Source of the DNA: Luzula sylvatica
Taxonomy: Eukaryota > Streptophyta > Magnoliopsida > Poales > Juncaceae
Assembly (NCBI GenBank): GCA_946800325.1
Contig: OX326959.1
Span: forward strand, 34,941,408-35,005,407
Reading direction: 5' to 3'
Length of the DNA stretch: 64,000 nt
Positions 20,397 through 33,490 of this stretch are shown piece by piece; the first letter of the stretch is position 1, and each line of letters starts with the position of its first letter. The position numbers and the translations under genes were made by a program. Under the pieces are notes generated by a model that was given only the letters and a program-made list of their open reading frames with translations, was not told the origin of the DNA and ran no database searches.

Positions 20397-23349
20397 TTAA
20401 CAATCATCGGTACCGAAATAGCGATCTCCAAACTCCCCCATACCGGGAATAACACGGTATTCTTCGTTCAACCCTAATTCAATATCTGACGTCACGATTT
20501 GTATTCTCGGGAATTTCTTGCACACTGCGTGCACCCCTTGCGGCGCCTATTTTTCAAAAATAATAATTAATTTCACAAATATTTAAGTTCTGAAAATAAA
20601 AATATGGAAAAAGGACTTACAGAAATGAGGTTAAGGAAAATAATGTTGGATTCTTGTACGCCTGTCTTCAGCAGTAAATTAATTGCTTGTACCGCAGAAT
20701 TGCCTACCAAAAAAATAACAAAATAAATAAATAAATATTTGTAACAAAAGCCAAAAAGAATGTATTACAAACCTGTTCCTAAAATAGGATCCAAGAGTAG
20801 AACATGTCTATTTGAGATATCCTTCGGCAAATTATGATATATAAGCTAATGAAAAAACAATATATACATATTTCATTAATATTATAATACCAGAATAATT
20901 TTTTTATTGAAGGAAATGAGGAAAATAAAAAACCTGTTGGCCATTATCCCCTTCAGATCTATGAATGAGGATTTTTCCAATTTTGATACCCTTACAACAT
21001 GCCCTTAATGCATTTTCCATGCTCTCGCCACTATAAACAAAAATGCACAAAAAGACAAAATATATTAATTAATTTATTTATTTATTACCGTAAAATTCGA
21101 TATGTAACAAAAAAAAGATTAAATATACCTTCTAATAACAGAAATACCGCAAAGTCTCTTAGAAAAGTCAACCCCGGTATATACAGACCCTGCATTTATC
21201 AAGCAAGATAGGCATATGTAAAACAATGAGTCGTTTGCTAGCATAACGTAAAATAATCACGAAATATATCCACGATAATAATTAAATGAGTTATAAAAAT
21301 ATGATGATATTATATATTTGCGATATAATTTTATTTTGAGATGATATTGTTATTGTTATTATCGTAATAAAAACAGTATATACCTTCATATTAAAATGAA
21401 AAATATAGTTACAATACTCAGACCTTGGCGAGTGATTATTATCCTAGTAATTATATAGTAAGTATAATTCTACCCCCTCCACGAGGTAATGACACGTGGA
21501 GGCGGGTAAATTTTTTTTAACCCATTTCTTTTTGCTTTTTCAATTTTGATCTTTTTTTTTATATATAATAAATAAAGATGTATAAATAAGAGAATAATAA
21601 TATTTTACCAGTTGGAGTTATAACTTGCTTTTCGGTAAATGGAAGGTGACCCAAACCATGCTCTACAACCTTTTTATACCAAAATAGTGTACCAAAACTC
21701 AAAATAATTACTCTAACTAAAAGAGAACCAAAATATAAATATAGATATGTATTTATATAAATTGAAGTAATGATACTAACCTCAACAAAAAATACCCGAA
21801 TTAAACCCCCGAAGCTGAACGTGCTTCGAGTTTAATTTGGGTACTTTTTTTATATTAGTATCATTACTCTATAAATTAAATAAAAGAGGTGCAGAAATGC
21901 AAAATACTAACCAATCGAATCAAACGGTCTGCATAAAATATGAAATCATGAGTCGTGGTCGTAGCCTCCCTTATTATTGTGTGCATTCCCCTTATCTAAA
22001 TCAATATTTCTCCAATTAAACCAAAATTAAGTAAATAAACCCAATTTTAGAATTAATTATTAAAGTAAACCCTAGATTATTACTTGGAAAGTAGTTTGGA
22101 TGACATATAAATTAGGGTAAATCTTGCAGAGATCATGCTGGCCGAGTTTAGTACGGATGTGTTGTACGATCAAATCAATCGCCACATGATTGTCTCCGCC
22201 ACGCGGGATGATGATGTCAGCGTACTTCTTCGTCGGCAAAATGAAATCTTCAAACGCTGGCTTCACAAATTTCGCGTACTGCACAAAAGAATACATTAAT
22301 ATTCGTATTTTATTTTATTAATGATATAATTCGAGTAATTACCTGATCGAGAACGGTTTTGATATCGCGACCCTTCTCCGTGTCGCGTCTTATCCTCCTC
22401 GCTAACCTCACATCAGCATCTGAAATATAATCAAGATTTAATTGAGCTTTAATTATCAAATTCAGATTAAAAAATGAACGAATTGGAATTGGTACCGTAC
22501 CGGTATCGACAAAGATTTTCATGCTCATTAAGTCCCTGACACGCGGGTCATGAAAAACTAGTATCCCCTCCAATATTATCACGTCGGATGGATTCACCTA
22601 AATAATATATAAAAATAAAATTGTATTATTTAATTTTAATCCGAACTGGTAAAATAAAATGTATATGTGAATATAAATATAATCAACCTTTCTACCAGGC
22701 AAAATATTCTTGTAAGTTTTAAAATCGTAATTTGGGATATCTACAGATTTCCCATGCTTCAGGTTCTCCATACAAGTAAGCAAATATTCTGTATTAAACG
22801 CATCTGCATTTCCACATACAAAAAATATACATCAATAAATATAAATATAAATATATATAATATATAAAAACTATTAAGTACCAGGGTGGTCGAAATTATA
22901 TTCGTTCACTCTGGTGATCTCCTCGTCTGAGAAGGGATAATAAAACGACTCCTGAAGTAAATAAATAAATAAATAAAATTAGCAAAGTATATTTATAACC
23001 AAAGTAAATAAATGCAATAATAAACCTGATTAACAAGGACGACACGTTGATCTCTTAACTGTTCGATTATCAAGTTGCAGACGGTCGTCTTGCCAGAAGA
23101 CGCCCCTCCCGCAACACCTAAAAAAATATATAATTAAGGCATAATTTCATATATACCCCTCCAGAACAGATTATTTACTGTACCTATGACAAAGGGTTCT
23201 CTGAGATCCTCGTCTTTGTGATGACCATTCTCCATGGTGGAGGTAGTAGGAGACTCTTCTTTGAACCCGTTTTCGTCCCTGATATGGATCCCCGAGAAGT
23301 GTACCCCGTTTGTCCTCCCTATCATGTCCTGTCCTGAATTCGACCCCAT
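20397..23349 (-). CDS. UKL: Uridine kinase-like protein with UPRT domain (UKL)
   Basis: The family pairs an N-terminal uridine/cytidine kinase with a C-terminal uracil phosphoribosyltransferase-like domain for pyrimidine salvage. Exons in transcript order: 23349-23184, 23117-23026, 22951-22882, 22803-22688, 22597-22501, 22419-22343, 22278-22084, 21995-21912, 21669-21609, 21189-21129, 21030-20934, 20845-20773, 20703-20621, 20546-20397. They sum to 1422 nt (473 aa), usual for the family. The Walker A loop GGASSGKTT is at about 58-66, [10 protein letters not shown] near 155-165, RRIRRDT near 188-194, and PRGGDNHVA near 222-230. The UPRT part runs from about 270 and includes [27 protein letters not shown] (PRPP-binding loop) and the C-terminal [15 protein letters not shown] chose the Met of MGSNSG, four codons inside the frame, because plant UKLs start MGSK-like. 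A 5'UTR intron of about 23392-24231 is likely. Confidence 0.95.
21765..21869. mobile_element. Hairpin MITE in a UKL intron, 105 bp
   Basis: The ends are AAGTAATGATACTAA and its near-perfect reverse complement TTAGTATCATTACTC. The flanks are TATAAATTG (21756-21764) and TATAAATTA (21870-21878), a 9-bp duplication with one mismatch. The terminus GAGTAATGATA is shared with the 170-bp MITEs at 32047 and 63409, suggesting one superfamily. It lies in the intron between UKL exons 8 and 9. Confidence 0.7.
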
Positions 23350-25372
23350 CAAAATGATCAAAAGATCCTTTTTTTTAAATGGTACAAAACCCTAAATACA
23401 AAGAAAAAAAGTTTTTAGAGTATTAGGTAGGTATAATAAAGAAAAATTAGTCCCATTGGCAATTGTTAACTTGTATTAGGTATTCGTTAAATCATAAGTA
23501 AGTATAAATTAAATCAAATAAATAGCAAAAATAATTGATGTTCTGAAAGAAAAGCTGGTATTGAAAGGTACTATCTGGTAGGTACTAGGTACCAGGCTTG
23601 TTTGGTATATTAGCAAATTGAGGCAATGTAATCATTGTGCTTATTATTATTCAAAATTAACCAAAAGAAAAGGCGAAATTGTGAAAATTGATGGTAGTTC
23701 TACAAAATGAACTCAGATTGAAATTTAAGTTTGCAATGCGAGAATCAGATCCAAAGTACGAACAGATAGGATGAAATAGTATTCTTTATTTCAGTGAAAA
23801 TAAAATTCAGGCGAGAAATCAAATTATATACTTTTTCAAGATTCCCCTTCTCCCAACAAAACACTTTTTTGTTAATGTACCGAAATCAGTAGACAAAAGT
23901 TTCACTTAATCAAGTGCATACATGCACAATTACAAGTTCCAAAGCGATCAGAAAGGATATTGGAAATAAAGATTAAAATTTGCAAACTTGGTTGTTCATA
24001 CAAAATGTGATTCTAATAATGCACCAAAAATTCAGGTCCCTAGACCAATTAATTCAAGCACAATAAATACAATCGAGTATATACAATAAGTTTATTAATA
24101 AATGCAACCAACATGAAAAAACATCGACTTTTTAGTATTAACAAGTTACGCCCATTGATTAGTTCAGATCCGTTAAGAACAAGAAAAGTAACAAGTGGAG
24201 ATCTTTCAAGAGATAAATATACCAACAGATCTTTGCAGGTGCTTCTCGGATCCGAGATTTCTCAGATAAGATCGTAAATCCGGCGATCTGCGGAAATTGA
24301 GAGAATGGTTGATTATTTTCTCTGCTCTCGCTCTTTGTTTAGTACCAGAGAAAAGAATGGAGCTTTCAATTACCCGAGAGAGAGAGAGAGAGAGTGAGAG
24401 GAGAGAGGAGAAAGGGGTATGTATGCAAGAAGCAAGATGTCACAAAATTAATTTTTCAGATTGGTCCCGATAATATATAATATTTGTTTGTTGTGTTTTG
24501 ATGGTAAACGAAATATGGTTTGCTAGTAAGTAAAAATACTCGGAAGAAGTATTTGACAGTAGAACATGTTTTATTTACCATATAGAAGATAAAAGAAGTT
24601 ATGATTCGCTTGTCATCAGTTTATTAGTGATTAATTACTATTAAAAAGTAATAAGCAATTAACTTTTTCATTAATGAACAAACTAAAGAAGTGAATATTG
24701 AATAAATTTCATAGGAAAATAAACGTGTAAATTGCAAAAAATAAGTGTTTGGATGTATATGTGTTACATAATATACTCGGTATGGTTAATATATCATGAT
24801 ATAACAATAAATTTTTTTATTAAATAAGAAATTATGTGGAATCAATAAAAAAAAATTATTGGTGAAGCTACCGTTTTGTCCATCAAACATAAACAAAAAT
24901 GTGATAAAATATCATATTCGTTAAATAATCATGACATAAATAAAATAATAAGAAAAATGAATTAAATTATGTGCATTTTGCGGGAAGCAAATATGAGATT
25001 CAAAATTATTCATTTGTTTAGATAATAACACATTTCTCTTCCATTAAGCATGAATTTACTATCAACAAAATATGTCGCTTAATTTAATTTAAAAGACTTT
25101 CATTGAAAATCGTTGATGTTATATACGACCTAAAGTCAATCTCAAAAACATCCATTATAAAAAAATTGTTTGTCAAGAAAAAAAATAATAGTTTTGCAAA
25201 TAAATTTTTTTTATGGAAATTAAAAATATGATATAAAGGTAAAATATACATATCATGTTTCTTGCAAAACAAATAATAATATTTGAAAGTACACTATTCA
25301 CCACAATTAAAATATCAACATCATCAATCAAATCAGACGATGACGCGTAACGTCCGAATTGTTCTCCCTTTA
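23350..25372. other. UKL 5' region and intergenic
   Basis: On the minus strand a 5' untranslated exon probably ends at 24232 with the donor GTATATTTATC, and the acceptor TGTATTTAG lies at about 23392-23400. A (GA)n run lies at 24376-24394, near the inferred transcription start. From 24470 to 25372 the sequence is AT-rich with no supported feature. Confidence 0.5.
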
Positions 25373-26289
25373 AAGAGTGGATATTTTTGAGCTCTCACAT
25401 TGAGCCGCCTCATCTTTGACTTTCTATCACACATATTAATATTTATATAATTTCCATATTTATTTTATGATTTGATTATATCCATTAATTTATATCTTGT
25501 ATCCATTAATTTATATCATGTTTTACCCATTTAACCATTTAATAATTTATTTTATGATTTTTATATCATGTTCTACCTTAATTATATTAATATTTATATC
25601 ATGTTTTCATATTTATTTTATGATTTCATATTTATTTTGTGATTAATATTTATATAATTTCCATATTTATTTTATGATTTGATTATGTCCATTAATTTAT
25701 ATCATGTATCCATTAATTTATATCATGTTTTACCTATTTAACCATTTAATAATTTATTTTATGATCTTTATATCATGTTCTACCTTAATTATATTAATAT
25801 TTATATCATGTTTTCATATTTATTTTATGATTTCATATTTATTTTCATTAATTTACATCATGCTTTACGCATTTAATATTTTTTTCATATTTGTTTTGTG
25901 ATATTCATTAATTTATTTTATGATATGATTTCATATTTATTTTGTGATTTCATTAATTTATATCATGCTTTACGCATTTAATAATTTTTTCATATTTGTT
26001 TTGTGTTATTCATTAATTGATTTTATGATATGATTTCATATTTATTTTGTGATTTCATTAATTTATATCATGCTTTACGCATTTAATAATTTTCATATTT
26101 TTTTGTGATATTCATTAATTTATTTTATAATATTATATCAAATTACACATTTAATAATTTTCATATTGGTTTTATGATATTTTTTTTTTAAACATAACAA
26201 ATAATAATTAATAAGTGAATACACAATCTTTTATCTAATACAAACAATTACATTAAAAATCCGCAGCGAAGTGCGGACAAATTTCTTAG
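25373..26289 (+). mobile_element. Non-autonomous Helitron with internal repeats
   Basis: The start TCTCCCTTTAAAGAG matches the Helitron at 892. The 3' end has a perfect hairpin TCCGCA-GCGAAG-TGCGGA (26260-26277) and a T-rich spacer, ending CTTAG|T instead of the usual CTAG|T. The interior consists of repeats of about 105 and 240 bp built from CATTAATTTATATCATG, TTTACGCATTTAATAATTT and TTCATATTTATTTT units. It contains no protein. Confidence 0.65.
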
Positions 26290-26536
26290 TCAATTTAAAG
26301 ATTCGAATTGTCAGTGATTATGATGACAATGTACAATAACATATAATAACATTGAAAAAAATATAAAAATGAATAATAAAAAGTTGTCTAAAAATTACAA
26401 CGGAAAATAAATCGTAAATATATTACATCTCCTAAAATATATATTCATATTAAAACATATAAATTATTTAAAAAATACATCAAAACGGTTAAAAGAATAA
26501 ATGAGTGATTTCCAGCGGGCGATCCAAAACAATCCT

Positions 26537-26908
26537 CTATATTAAAAAATTAAAAAGGGACAATAGATACACGAGGGCACAATACAAGTTGTTACAATTA
26601 CACATAATTATTCCCACTAAATCCGCCGCTAAATTAACATAAACAAATATACGTACATTAAATAATACGATTAATATTCTAAACCCCAATCGAATCATGT
26701 CGCCCACCAATAGGAACACTTCGTACCCACTGTAGATCTCCATTGAAACCAAACGGAGAGCATTGGAAATTCCGACATCGCTGAACACAGTGTGGCTTTG
26801 ATTGATTCGTATTATTATTACTTTGATTCCAGCTAGCAAGATTGGCCCTGTATCCTTCATGCAAATCCCCATGTGTGGGTGATTATGTGTTACCTCTCCA
26901 GTGCACAC
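26537..26908 (-). other. GC-richer patch with short ORFs, unrecognised
   Basis: Between about 26680 and 26940 base composition is close to 45% GC, against 25% in the flanks, as exons are here. Two overlapping minus frames are open. One has 123 codons. The other runs 26864-26679, contains a Cys pair (HCVQRC) and ends VRSVPIGGRHDSIGV before the stop. The RxVPxG start of that tail superficially resembles a CLE peptide, but the rest of the motif does not fit and there is no signal peptide. It could be a decayed exon. Confidence 0.2.
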
Positions 26909-27151
26909 AGATTATGAGACTCTCTAGGAGTCTACGGTGATTAGATGTTAATATATCTCTGCTGAAATGTCTGTGGCGGCTTATCTTATCGTGGCCCCTT
27001 TAATAGTAGTATTCGTCCGTGTTGTCGAATTTATTATATATTATATATTTTATTAATGCTTAGAAATAATCTGTTATGATAAATTATTTTTGTTGTATAG
27101 TGTATTCACGTCACGTTAATAATTCGTATTGTTAAAGAAATTATAAATTGT

Positions 27152-27286
27152 GACAATGAGCTCGTGGTCCAATGATTTGGTGTGAGATACGAGAAATCAT
27201 ATGTTGTGAGAGGTTGTGGGTTTGAATCTCATTGTCTCATTGGCACCAATGGATGGAGGACCACCGAACCTTCTCAATTTACTCGA
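27152..27286 (+). mobile_element. tRNA-derived SINE, 135 bp, 18-bp TSD
   Basis: An A-box-like TGGTCCAATGATTTGG is followed by a B-box GGTTTGAATCTC and a 3' end CTCAATTTACTCG plus A's. The flanks are AAAGAAATTATAA(A/G)TTGT at 27134-27151 and 27287-27304, an 18-bp target duplication with one mismatch. The 3' end matches the SINE at 1760-1972, although the bodies differ. The AGAGGTTGTGGG core also occurs at 45900 and 60160. Confidence 0.8.
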
Positions 27287-27304
27287 AAAGAAATTATAAG
27301 TTGT

Positions 27305-28692
27305 AGATTTTGCATAATTATTTAAGAGAAATTATATATATTTGTTCGTTGCTTCCTTTGATGCGAGCTAAATAAACTAATTAGTTAATATGTAGTTATT
27401 AATAAAAAAAATTTGATATTATTGTATGTTAACATACTTTGTTTTCTGATTTTTTTTTCATAATTTTCTTGTTGTGAATGTGATATTAAGAAAATTAATT
27501 AGCAATTCAGTTAACGTATGATTGATTTGTAATGTATATACTTAACAATTAATTAATACGTATGCTAGTTAACATATACTAATTAATAATAATAAATGAT
27601 ATTATATGTTAACTAATTGTTAATTAATTATATTTATATCACATCATAGATATGACACAAACTGATATATGTCAATTATATATTTTTATTTTTTATATTA
27701 ATATTTATAGGACTCGAACTCATAACTTATCTAACATATAATTATATTATGTCAAACACTCAATCAACCGAGTTATGAAGCCATCATAATTATGTATGAT
27801 GTAATTGTTATTATTTTTATTTTGTGTAACGTTGAGTTGTGTATTCTTTTATTATTTGTGATCGATTATGGAAAATAATGGAACTAGCATGGTGTATAAA
27901 TATTTATGCACACAGATTGTGCCACAAAAGACCAAGTATTCTACATCACTTGTGTACCTATTAAATCAAGAATTTTGTCGTCAATTCTTTGAGAAAAAAT
28001 AGATAAAAAGAAAGAAAGAAATACCTTTGCATAAATAACTTCAAAATAATTGAAATTTGCATCTGCCTCACAACAATGTTCTCAATAGCAAATATAGAAT
28101 TTTTGCAGAGCATGGATGAAAATTGGCTTATTCATATAGATAGAATCTCACACGTGGAGCCGATGTGGATGCATTTACTTTCTTGAGAAAATTACTTCTC
28201 TGTGACAGTACTTTTTTTGTTTCAAACCAGAGATAGAATCTCGTACCATACAGTTGTTGTACTCTGGTCCCACATGTCAGTATATAAGAAAATAAAATAA
28301 CAATGAATAATTTTACTTGGAATAAAAAAATTATAATAATTCAAATCATAAATTTTTGTGCAGATTCCAATTTGCGGGGTGTTAAATTTCATATTTGAAT
28401 CCATAAATCAGTAGTTCAAAATATATTTTTGAGCAATTAGACCAAACAGTATTCTTACAAGACAAAAATAGAACTTCAAGTATAATATGGGGCCGTTTGA
28501 TGTAAGAGATTTTGGAGGATTTTGAAGGATTCTCGTATTGTTTAGAGAAAGTGAAATAAGGATTAATTGTTTGAAGGATATTCGTTTCTCACATGTATTA
28601 TTTGATGTGTTAAAATGCTAAATGATGGAAAGCGAAAGTTATTGTTTGATGTGAAAGAAAATTTCAAAGTAGTTGGGTATAATTTTTATTTA

Positions 28693-28758
<66 letters not shown>

Positions 28759-29935
28759 TAATACATATTAATTTATTGATATATATTTTTAATATTAATT
28801 CATTTTAATTATTAAGAATGCATATTATAATGTATTAAGAAAAATAATTCGATATTAGTTCTAAACTGTTTAATTAAAAAATTTAATAATTTTTTTAATA
28901 AAAATAATTATAAATTAATATACTAAATAAATAAAGTATATAATATATATTATACATAACAAAATTATATTATTATATATTATATATTAAATAAAGTATA
29001 GGTATTAATTATATAATTATATTAAATCAATTATAAAGTATAATTTTTTTGAATGACACCCAAAAAACGATGGATTGTCGTTACTCGTACCTAGATTTGT
29101 TTTATATAATTATATTAATAAAGTATATTAATTTTATATTAAATTAATATACTTTATTTAATTCATCATATAATTATATGATGAATTAAATAAAGTGGAT
29201 TATATTTAAATAAATTATATTATTTACAATAATATAATTGTATTTATTAATTATATTTTTATATAATATATTTATGTATTAATTTGCTTATTTAATATAT
29301 TTATGTATTAATTGAAAGTGAAAGATGAAGGATTGGATAGTATTTGCTTGTAATTGTAAGAGATCATCCAATTAAGATTAAAATGATCATTGAAAATATA
29401 AAACGGTATTTACCATACAAAAAGTATAATTGAAATTGAATGTTAAAATGATATTTCAGAAGAATAAAATGGTATATTAAAGAAGTAAATTATTACTACT
29501 TCTTTTAAAGTTCGAGAGTTATTCGGACGCTAACACGTGTCGATAGTTGATAAATATTCAAAAGATTGATAAATTTCACAACAGTTGTGTATGTTCTCTA
29601 TCAAGATAAAAAAAATTGAAACATGAATACTTAATTGTCCATGTGTTACGTGTATTATTTGTATTTGTCTAAATATATTAATTTTGTACACGTGAAAATT
29701 GTAAACAAAAGTAGATCTTATAACATGCAATATTTTTTTCGGTTATGTTTATTTCAATTCGAAGGAAAAACAATTAGTCCAATATTTTTTTTGTTATATT
29801 ACGGAAGACTGCTTATATAATATAAATAACCTAGCATTTTTTATATAATATAGATAAAAAAATTTAAGTGTTCAATCATTTAGATTATGAAAAAATAACG
29901 CAGTTTTATCATGAATGTATATAATTTAATGGGGG
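27305..29935. other. AT-rich intergenic with (TA)n tract
   Basis: No supported gene. A (TA)n microsatellite occupies 28694-28755. A GGGGCCGTTTGATG motif at 28491, like the ends of some plant hAT or Harbinger MITEs, has no recognisable partner end. Short frames such as 28222-28404 and 29530-29820 look like chance. Confidence 0.5.
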
Positions 29936-29983
29936 AATTCTATCATACACCCTTTTACAAGAGTATTTTAGCAATTAATTATA
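29936..29983. mobile_element. MITE end fragment related to 48904-49162
   Basis: GGGGGAATTCTATCAT plus ACACCCTTTTACAAG matches the left end of the MITE at 48904. The match breaks at about 29983, where the foldback element begins, so one may have inserted into the other. Confidence 0.5.
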
Positions 29984-30700
29984 GAAATTTTATCAAAGTA
30001 ACCAAGTTGGGAAACTTTATACCCGAAATAACCAAGTTTTAAACATAATTCTCAAAATGTTTTTTGCGGGGTACCATACCTCGCCTGGCGGAGAACCAAA
30101 CAGCGCCATTTCTTAATTACCGGGCTTGCACGGTTTAAAAGATAATTAAATTGGGGCGGGGAACCATTATGCGCTTTCTTAAAGGGGCGTGGAACTATTG
30201 TCCGCCTTTTCTAAATAAATTGTTTAGAAATTTATTCTACTCCAAAAATGTACCCGCCAAATTATCCATTATTTAGTTATTACGTTCAATTATGTTGATA
30301 ATTAAGAAATATAATCAAATATTCATTAAAATTTATTCAAATTTATGAATTCGAACAATTATTAATTACGTATTAAGTTAACAACTAACATATATTGGTT
30401 ATTATTTTAATTAAATATACTAATTTAGAACATAGATCATGTTATGATAAAATTTGGTATTTGTTTCTGAATTTTACCATAACATTATCTATGTTCTAAA
30501 TTGGTATATTTAATTAAAATAATAACTAGTACATGTTGGCTGTTAACTTAATACGTAATTAATAATTATTCGAATAATTAAATTTTAATAAATTTTACTG
30601 AATATTTAATTATATATCTTAATTATCAATATAATTGAACGTGATAACTAAATAATGGATAATTCGGCGGGTACATTTTGGAGTAGAATAAAATTTTTAT
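29984..30700. mobile_element. Foldback element related to 10969-12224, right arm truncated
   Basis: The left end GAAATTTTATCAAAGTAACC and the AACATAATTCTCAAAATG stretch parallel the foldback MULE at 10969. The arms about 30225-30455 and 30465-30697 are long inverted copies containing GTACCCGCCAAATTATCC and its reverse complement. The left arm has about 240 bases with no right-hand partner, so the element is asymmetric or truncated. It is non-coding. Confidence 0.65.
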
Positions 30701-31197
30701 ATATTTTTTCATTTGATGATATAACATTAATTAATATTTATTATTTTTTTAATATTTCTAATTAATCTTTAGTTGATAAGGATCTTAATTACGTATTAAA
30801 TTTTAATAATTATGAATTAATTATGAATTAACTTTGCCAATTGAGGTGTTAATGACCAAATGGTGACTCGTCACGAATTGATGGAGAAAATGAGGGGCAA
30901 AGTATAATTTTCCTTTTACATATGCATGACACGATTGAGATAAATATACTATACATTTCAAAAGATACGAAACAAACCTGATATTTCAATAATATATATC
31001 ATATTTTGATAAAATGCAACACGCAACACGCAAAACTAAAAATATATATCTTAGAAAATAAAACAAAACAATGTTTTATGTATTGTATTTTAAAAAACAA
31101 CATTTAAAAAAAAAATATGACCGAGCCGTCATCAGGAATTACGTGGCGATAAAATAATTTCTTTCAAATAATACGAAGAAAAAACATAACAATACGT
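30701..31197. other. AT-rich intergenic or Helitron body
   Basis: No supported gene. This stretch probably belongs to the Helitron-like element whose 3' end follows at 31198-31223. Its 5' end was not found. Confidence 0.35.
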
Positions 31198-31223
31198 CGA
31201 AGCGAAGCGAGAATACCATCTAG
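31198..31223 (+). mobile_element. Probable Helitron 3' terminus
   Basis: CGAAGCGAAGCGAG followed by AATACCAT and CTAG|T resembles the other Helitron ends of the window. The stem is imperfect here, so this is tentative. Confidence 0.45.
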
Positions 31224-32037
31224 TTATACATAAAGTCATGTATATAGAATGTTATTCAACACATAAGACGTAATGAAGGAATTTTTGTTGGCTCTCTTGA
31301 AAAAACAACATGCTAGATTGGAATAATCGAATATGTTTCTTTTATGGGGTACACGAAACGCTAGATTGGTCGCCCATGGCTAGATTTGTTGCTTAACACA
31401 TTAAAATCGCTATCCTTTCCTTGCCATAATCGTCACTTTTTGGCTTCACCTCGAATATCATTTCCGATGTTTTCATCTTTCTTTGGTTTGATTTCGGAGA
31501 TCATCTTTTAGATGTTTCTTTTGATTTGCTCCGATATCATATCAATTGTTTATTTTTGTAAAATAATTAAATAAAAATTCATCATTTAAATGATTGATCC
31601 AATTATGTTCTATTGAGACGAATTTGTGTTAAAAGCTTTATAAAGTTATTTTCATTCCAAACGCATGTTACTTCAGCTTTACGCAAAATTTACATGTTAC
31701 CAAATAATGTATGTCATGCAAGACGTGTTTGTGAATGATATTCAAGACATACATAATAATATATAAAACATGACATGTATTATGCTCGTTATCGAACATT
31801 ATTTACAACGAAAAAACATACATCATGATATAAATTATGTGTTTATATAATTATATTGCTCGTTGAAATAACAAAATGTTTACAAAACAGGCACAAAAAT
31901 AACACTTAGCAAAACACATGGATGAAACTATTAAATATTTGCTCATTGTCATTATAATAATATATATATTTATGGAAGATGAGATTATAGATCCTGATGT
32001 GATGCTATGATGTGCTATCCACATACTGATACACACA
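31224..32037. other. Intergenic, nothing recognised
   Basis: The sequence is AT-rich with no domain-bearing frame. The minus frame starting near 32126 reads through the adjacent MITE and is an artefact. Confidence 0.45.
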
Positions 32038-32046
32038 CATCCATCC

Positions 32047-32216
32047 GAGTAATGATAGAAACCACACCTTTCTTCCCACGAATGGACCACACCTGTCACG
32101 TGGCAGCCATCTATTAGCTGCAGCAAAAGTTGTGGAAAGCTGCAGTCAATAGCTGGCTGCCACGTGGCAGGCGTGGTCCATTCGTGGGAAGAAAGGTGTG
32201 GTTTCTATCATTACTC
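32047..32216. mobile_element. 170-bp near-palindromic MITE, 9-bp TSD
   Basis: It starts GAGTAATGATAGAAACCACA and ends with the exact reverse complement. The arms pair over roughly 75 bases each, with CCACGTGGCAG-type motifs near the centre. The flanks are CATCCATCC at 32038-32046 and 32217-32225. A second copy lies at 63409-63577. The single-strand form would fold into a long hairpin. The 9-bp duplication suggests Mutator-type mobilisation. Confidence 0.92.
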
Positions 32217-32225
32217 CATCCATCC

Positions 32226-33490
32226 TAATATACCTACAAAAAAAGGAAAAAAATTTATAATGACCATGTAGAAAAATTAAGATTTAATTGAAGGAATCAT
32301 CAAACGAATTCGGCTTCGGTTCGCCAAACTAAGAATTTGTTAGTACCTTGTAAACTGTTGTTTTTGGTTTCTTGCATCATGTTTTTCCTGCGATAATTAT
32401 CGAAGACACAAAACATGAAAAACAATAAAACAAACCACCATTATTACTTCGAACTTTGACAAAATTAGCTAAGGGCATGAATAATGAATCTTCTAATAAG
32501 AGAACAACATTTGTGTAAATAGGCGAATGGACGTGCCAATTATTAGATCAGGAGAAGATAACTAAGAAAACAAGAAGCATTTCATCGAGTACCTGGCGTG
32601 ATTGTTCTCGAGAAGCATTTTATCAAGTACACGGTGTGCTGGTTCTCGTCCCGAATCATGCAATTGAAGAAGCCTTTTATCAAGTACTATAATAAATATT
32701 AAAAGCAAGAGGTGATGCGTGGGTTTAATTGTACAATAAGGAATTATTCTTTTGTATTCGGATTTGGATTTAAATTGTAAAAAAATTATTCTTGTTTGAT
32801 TTTATATTTATTTTTTGAATATATAAATATATAAAATATTATATATACGGGGCCTCGGATTTTATGGGGTTTTAGGCGATGGCCTCATTGACCAAAGCCA
32901 AGGGCCGCTCCGGGCACCGACGAAAGTAAATTCAGCAATGACAAACACAAAGAATAGCAATGAAATTATTACTTCTCTAAGAAAAAATGCCTTTTGAGTT
33001 TAGTCCCTCTTTTTGTGATTTCGTGAGAAATCTGAAATCATGCATACGGCATACTCACAATGGCTAGAGATGAAGCTTCTTCCTCTCGTCACGCACTCCC
33101 TTCGCCTATGGTTAAGCCTTATCTTGTGCTTTGCTGAATCCTCTTTGCGCGAGGGATTTTCTTCTCGAGATATCATGAAGCGACCGGAGAATCTCATTAT
33201 CCGATTTTAATGTTTCGTGATGTATATCTTTTGCCAATGGCCAATGAGTTAATGACCCTAGTTGGTTGAGACAATATCGTAAGAGATTATGAATTCAAAA
33301 TACATTAGCATCAATACAAATATTCAATTTAAGTTTCAATATGTTATCTTACGTCTTATATATGATTATAGACATTTAGAATTGTATCTATTTAGTTTTA
33401 TAGTTTCGCTATCATAATTATGTATACGGTGACGTACAAACCATTATACATTTCATTGTTATTTTACATATTTAATCTATTTAAAGAACT
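32226..33490. other. Intergenic, nothing recognised
   Basis: No supported gene. The minus frame 33000-33197 has no known domain. A degenerate SINE-like piece (CTAGTTGGTTGAGACAATATCG near 33258) is visible. Confidence 0.4.

Noticed and set aside
25704..25901. 65-codon hydrophobic ORF
   Set aside because: It lies inside the tandem AT-rich repeats of the Helitron at 25373, and the composition explains the hydrophobicity.
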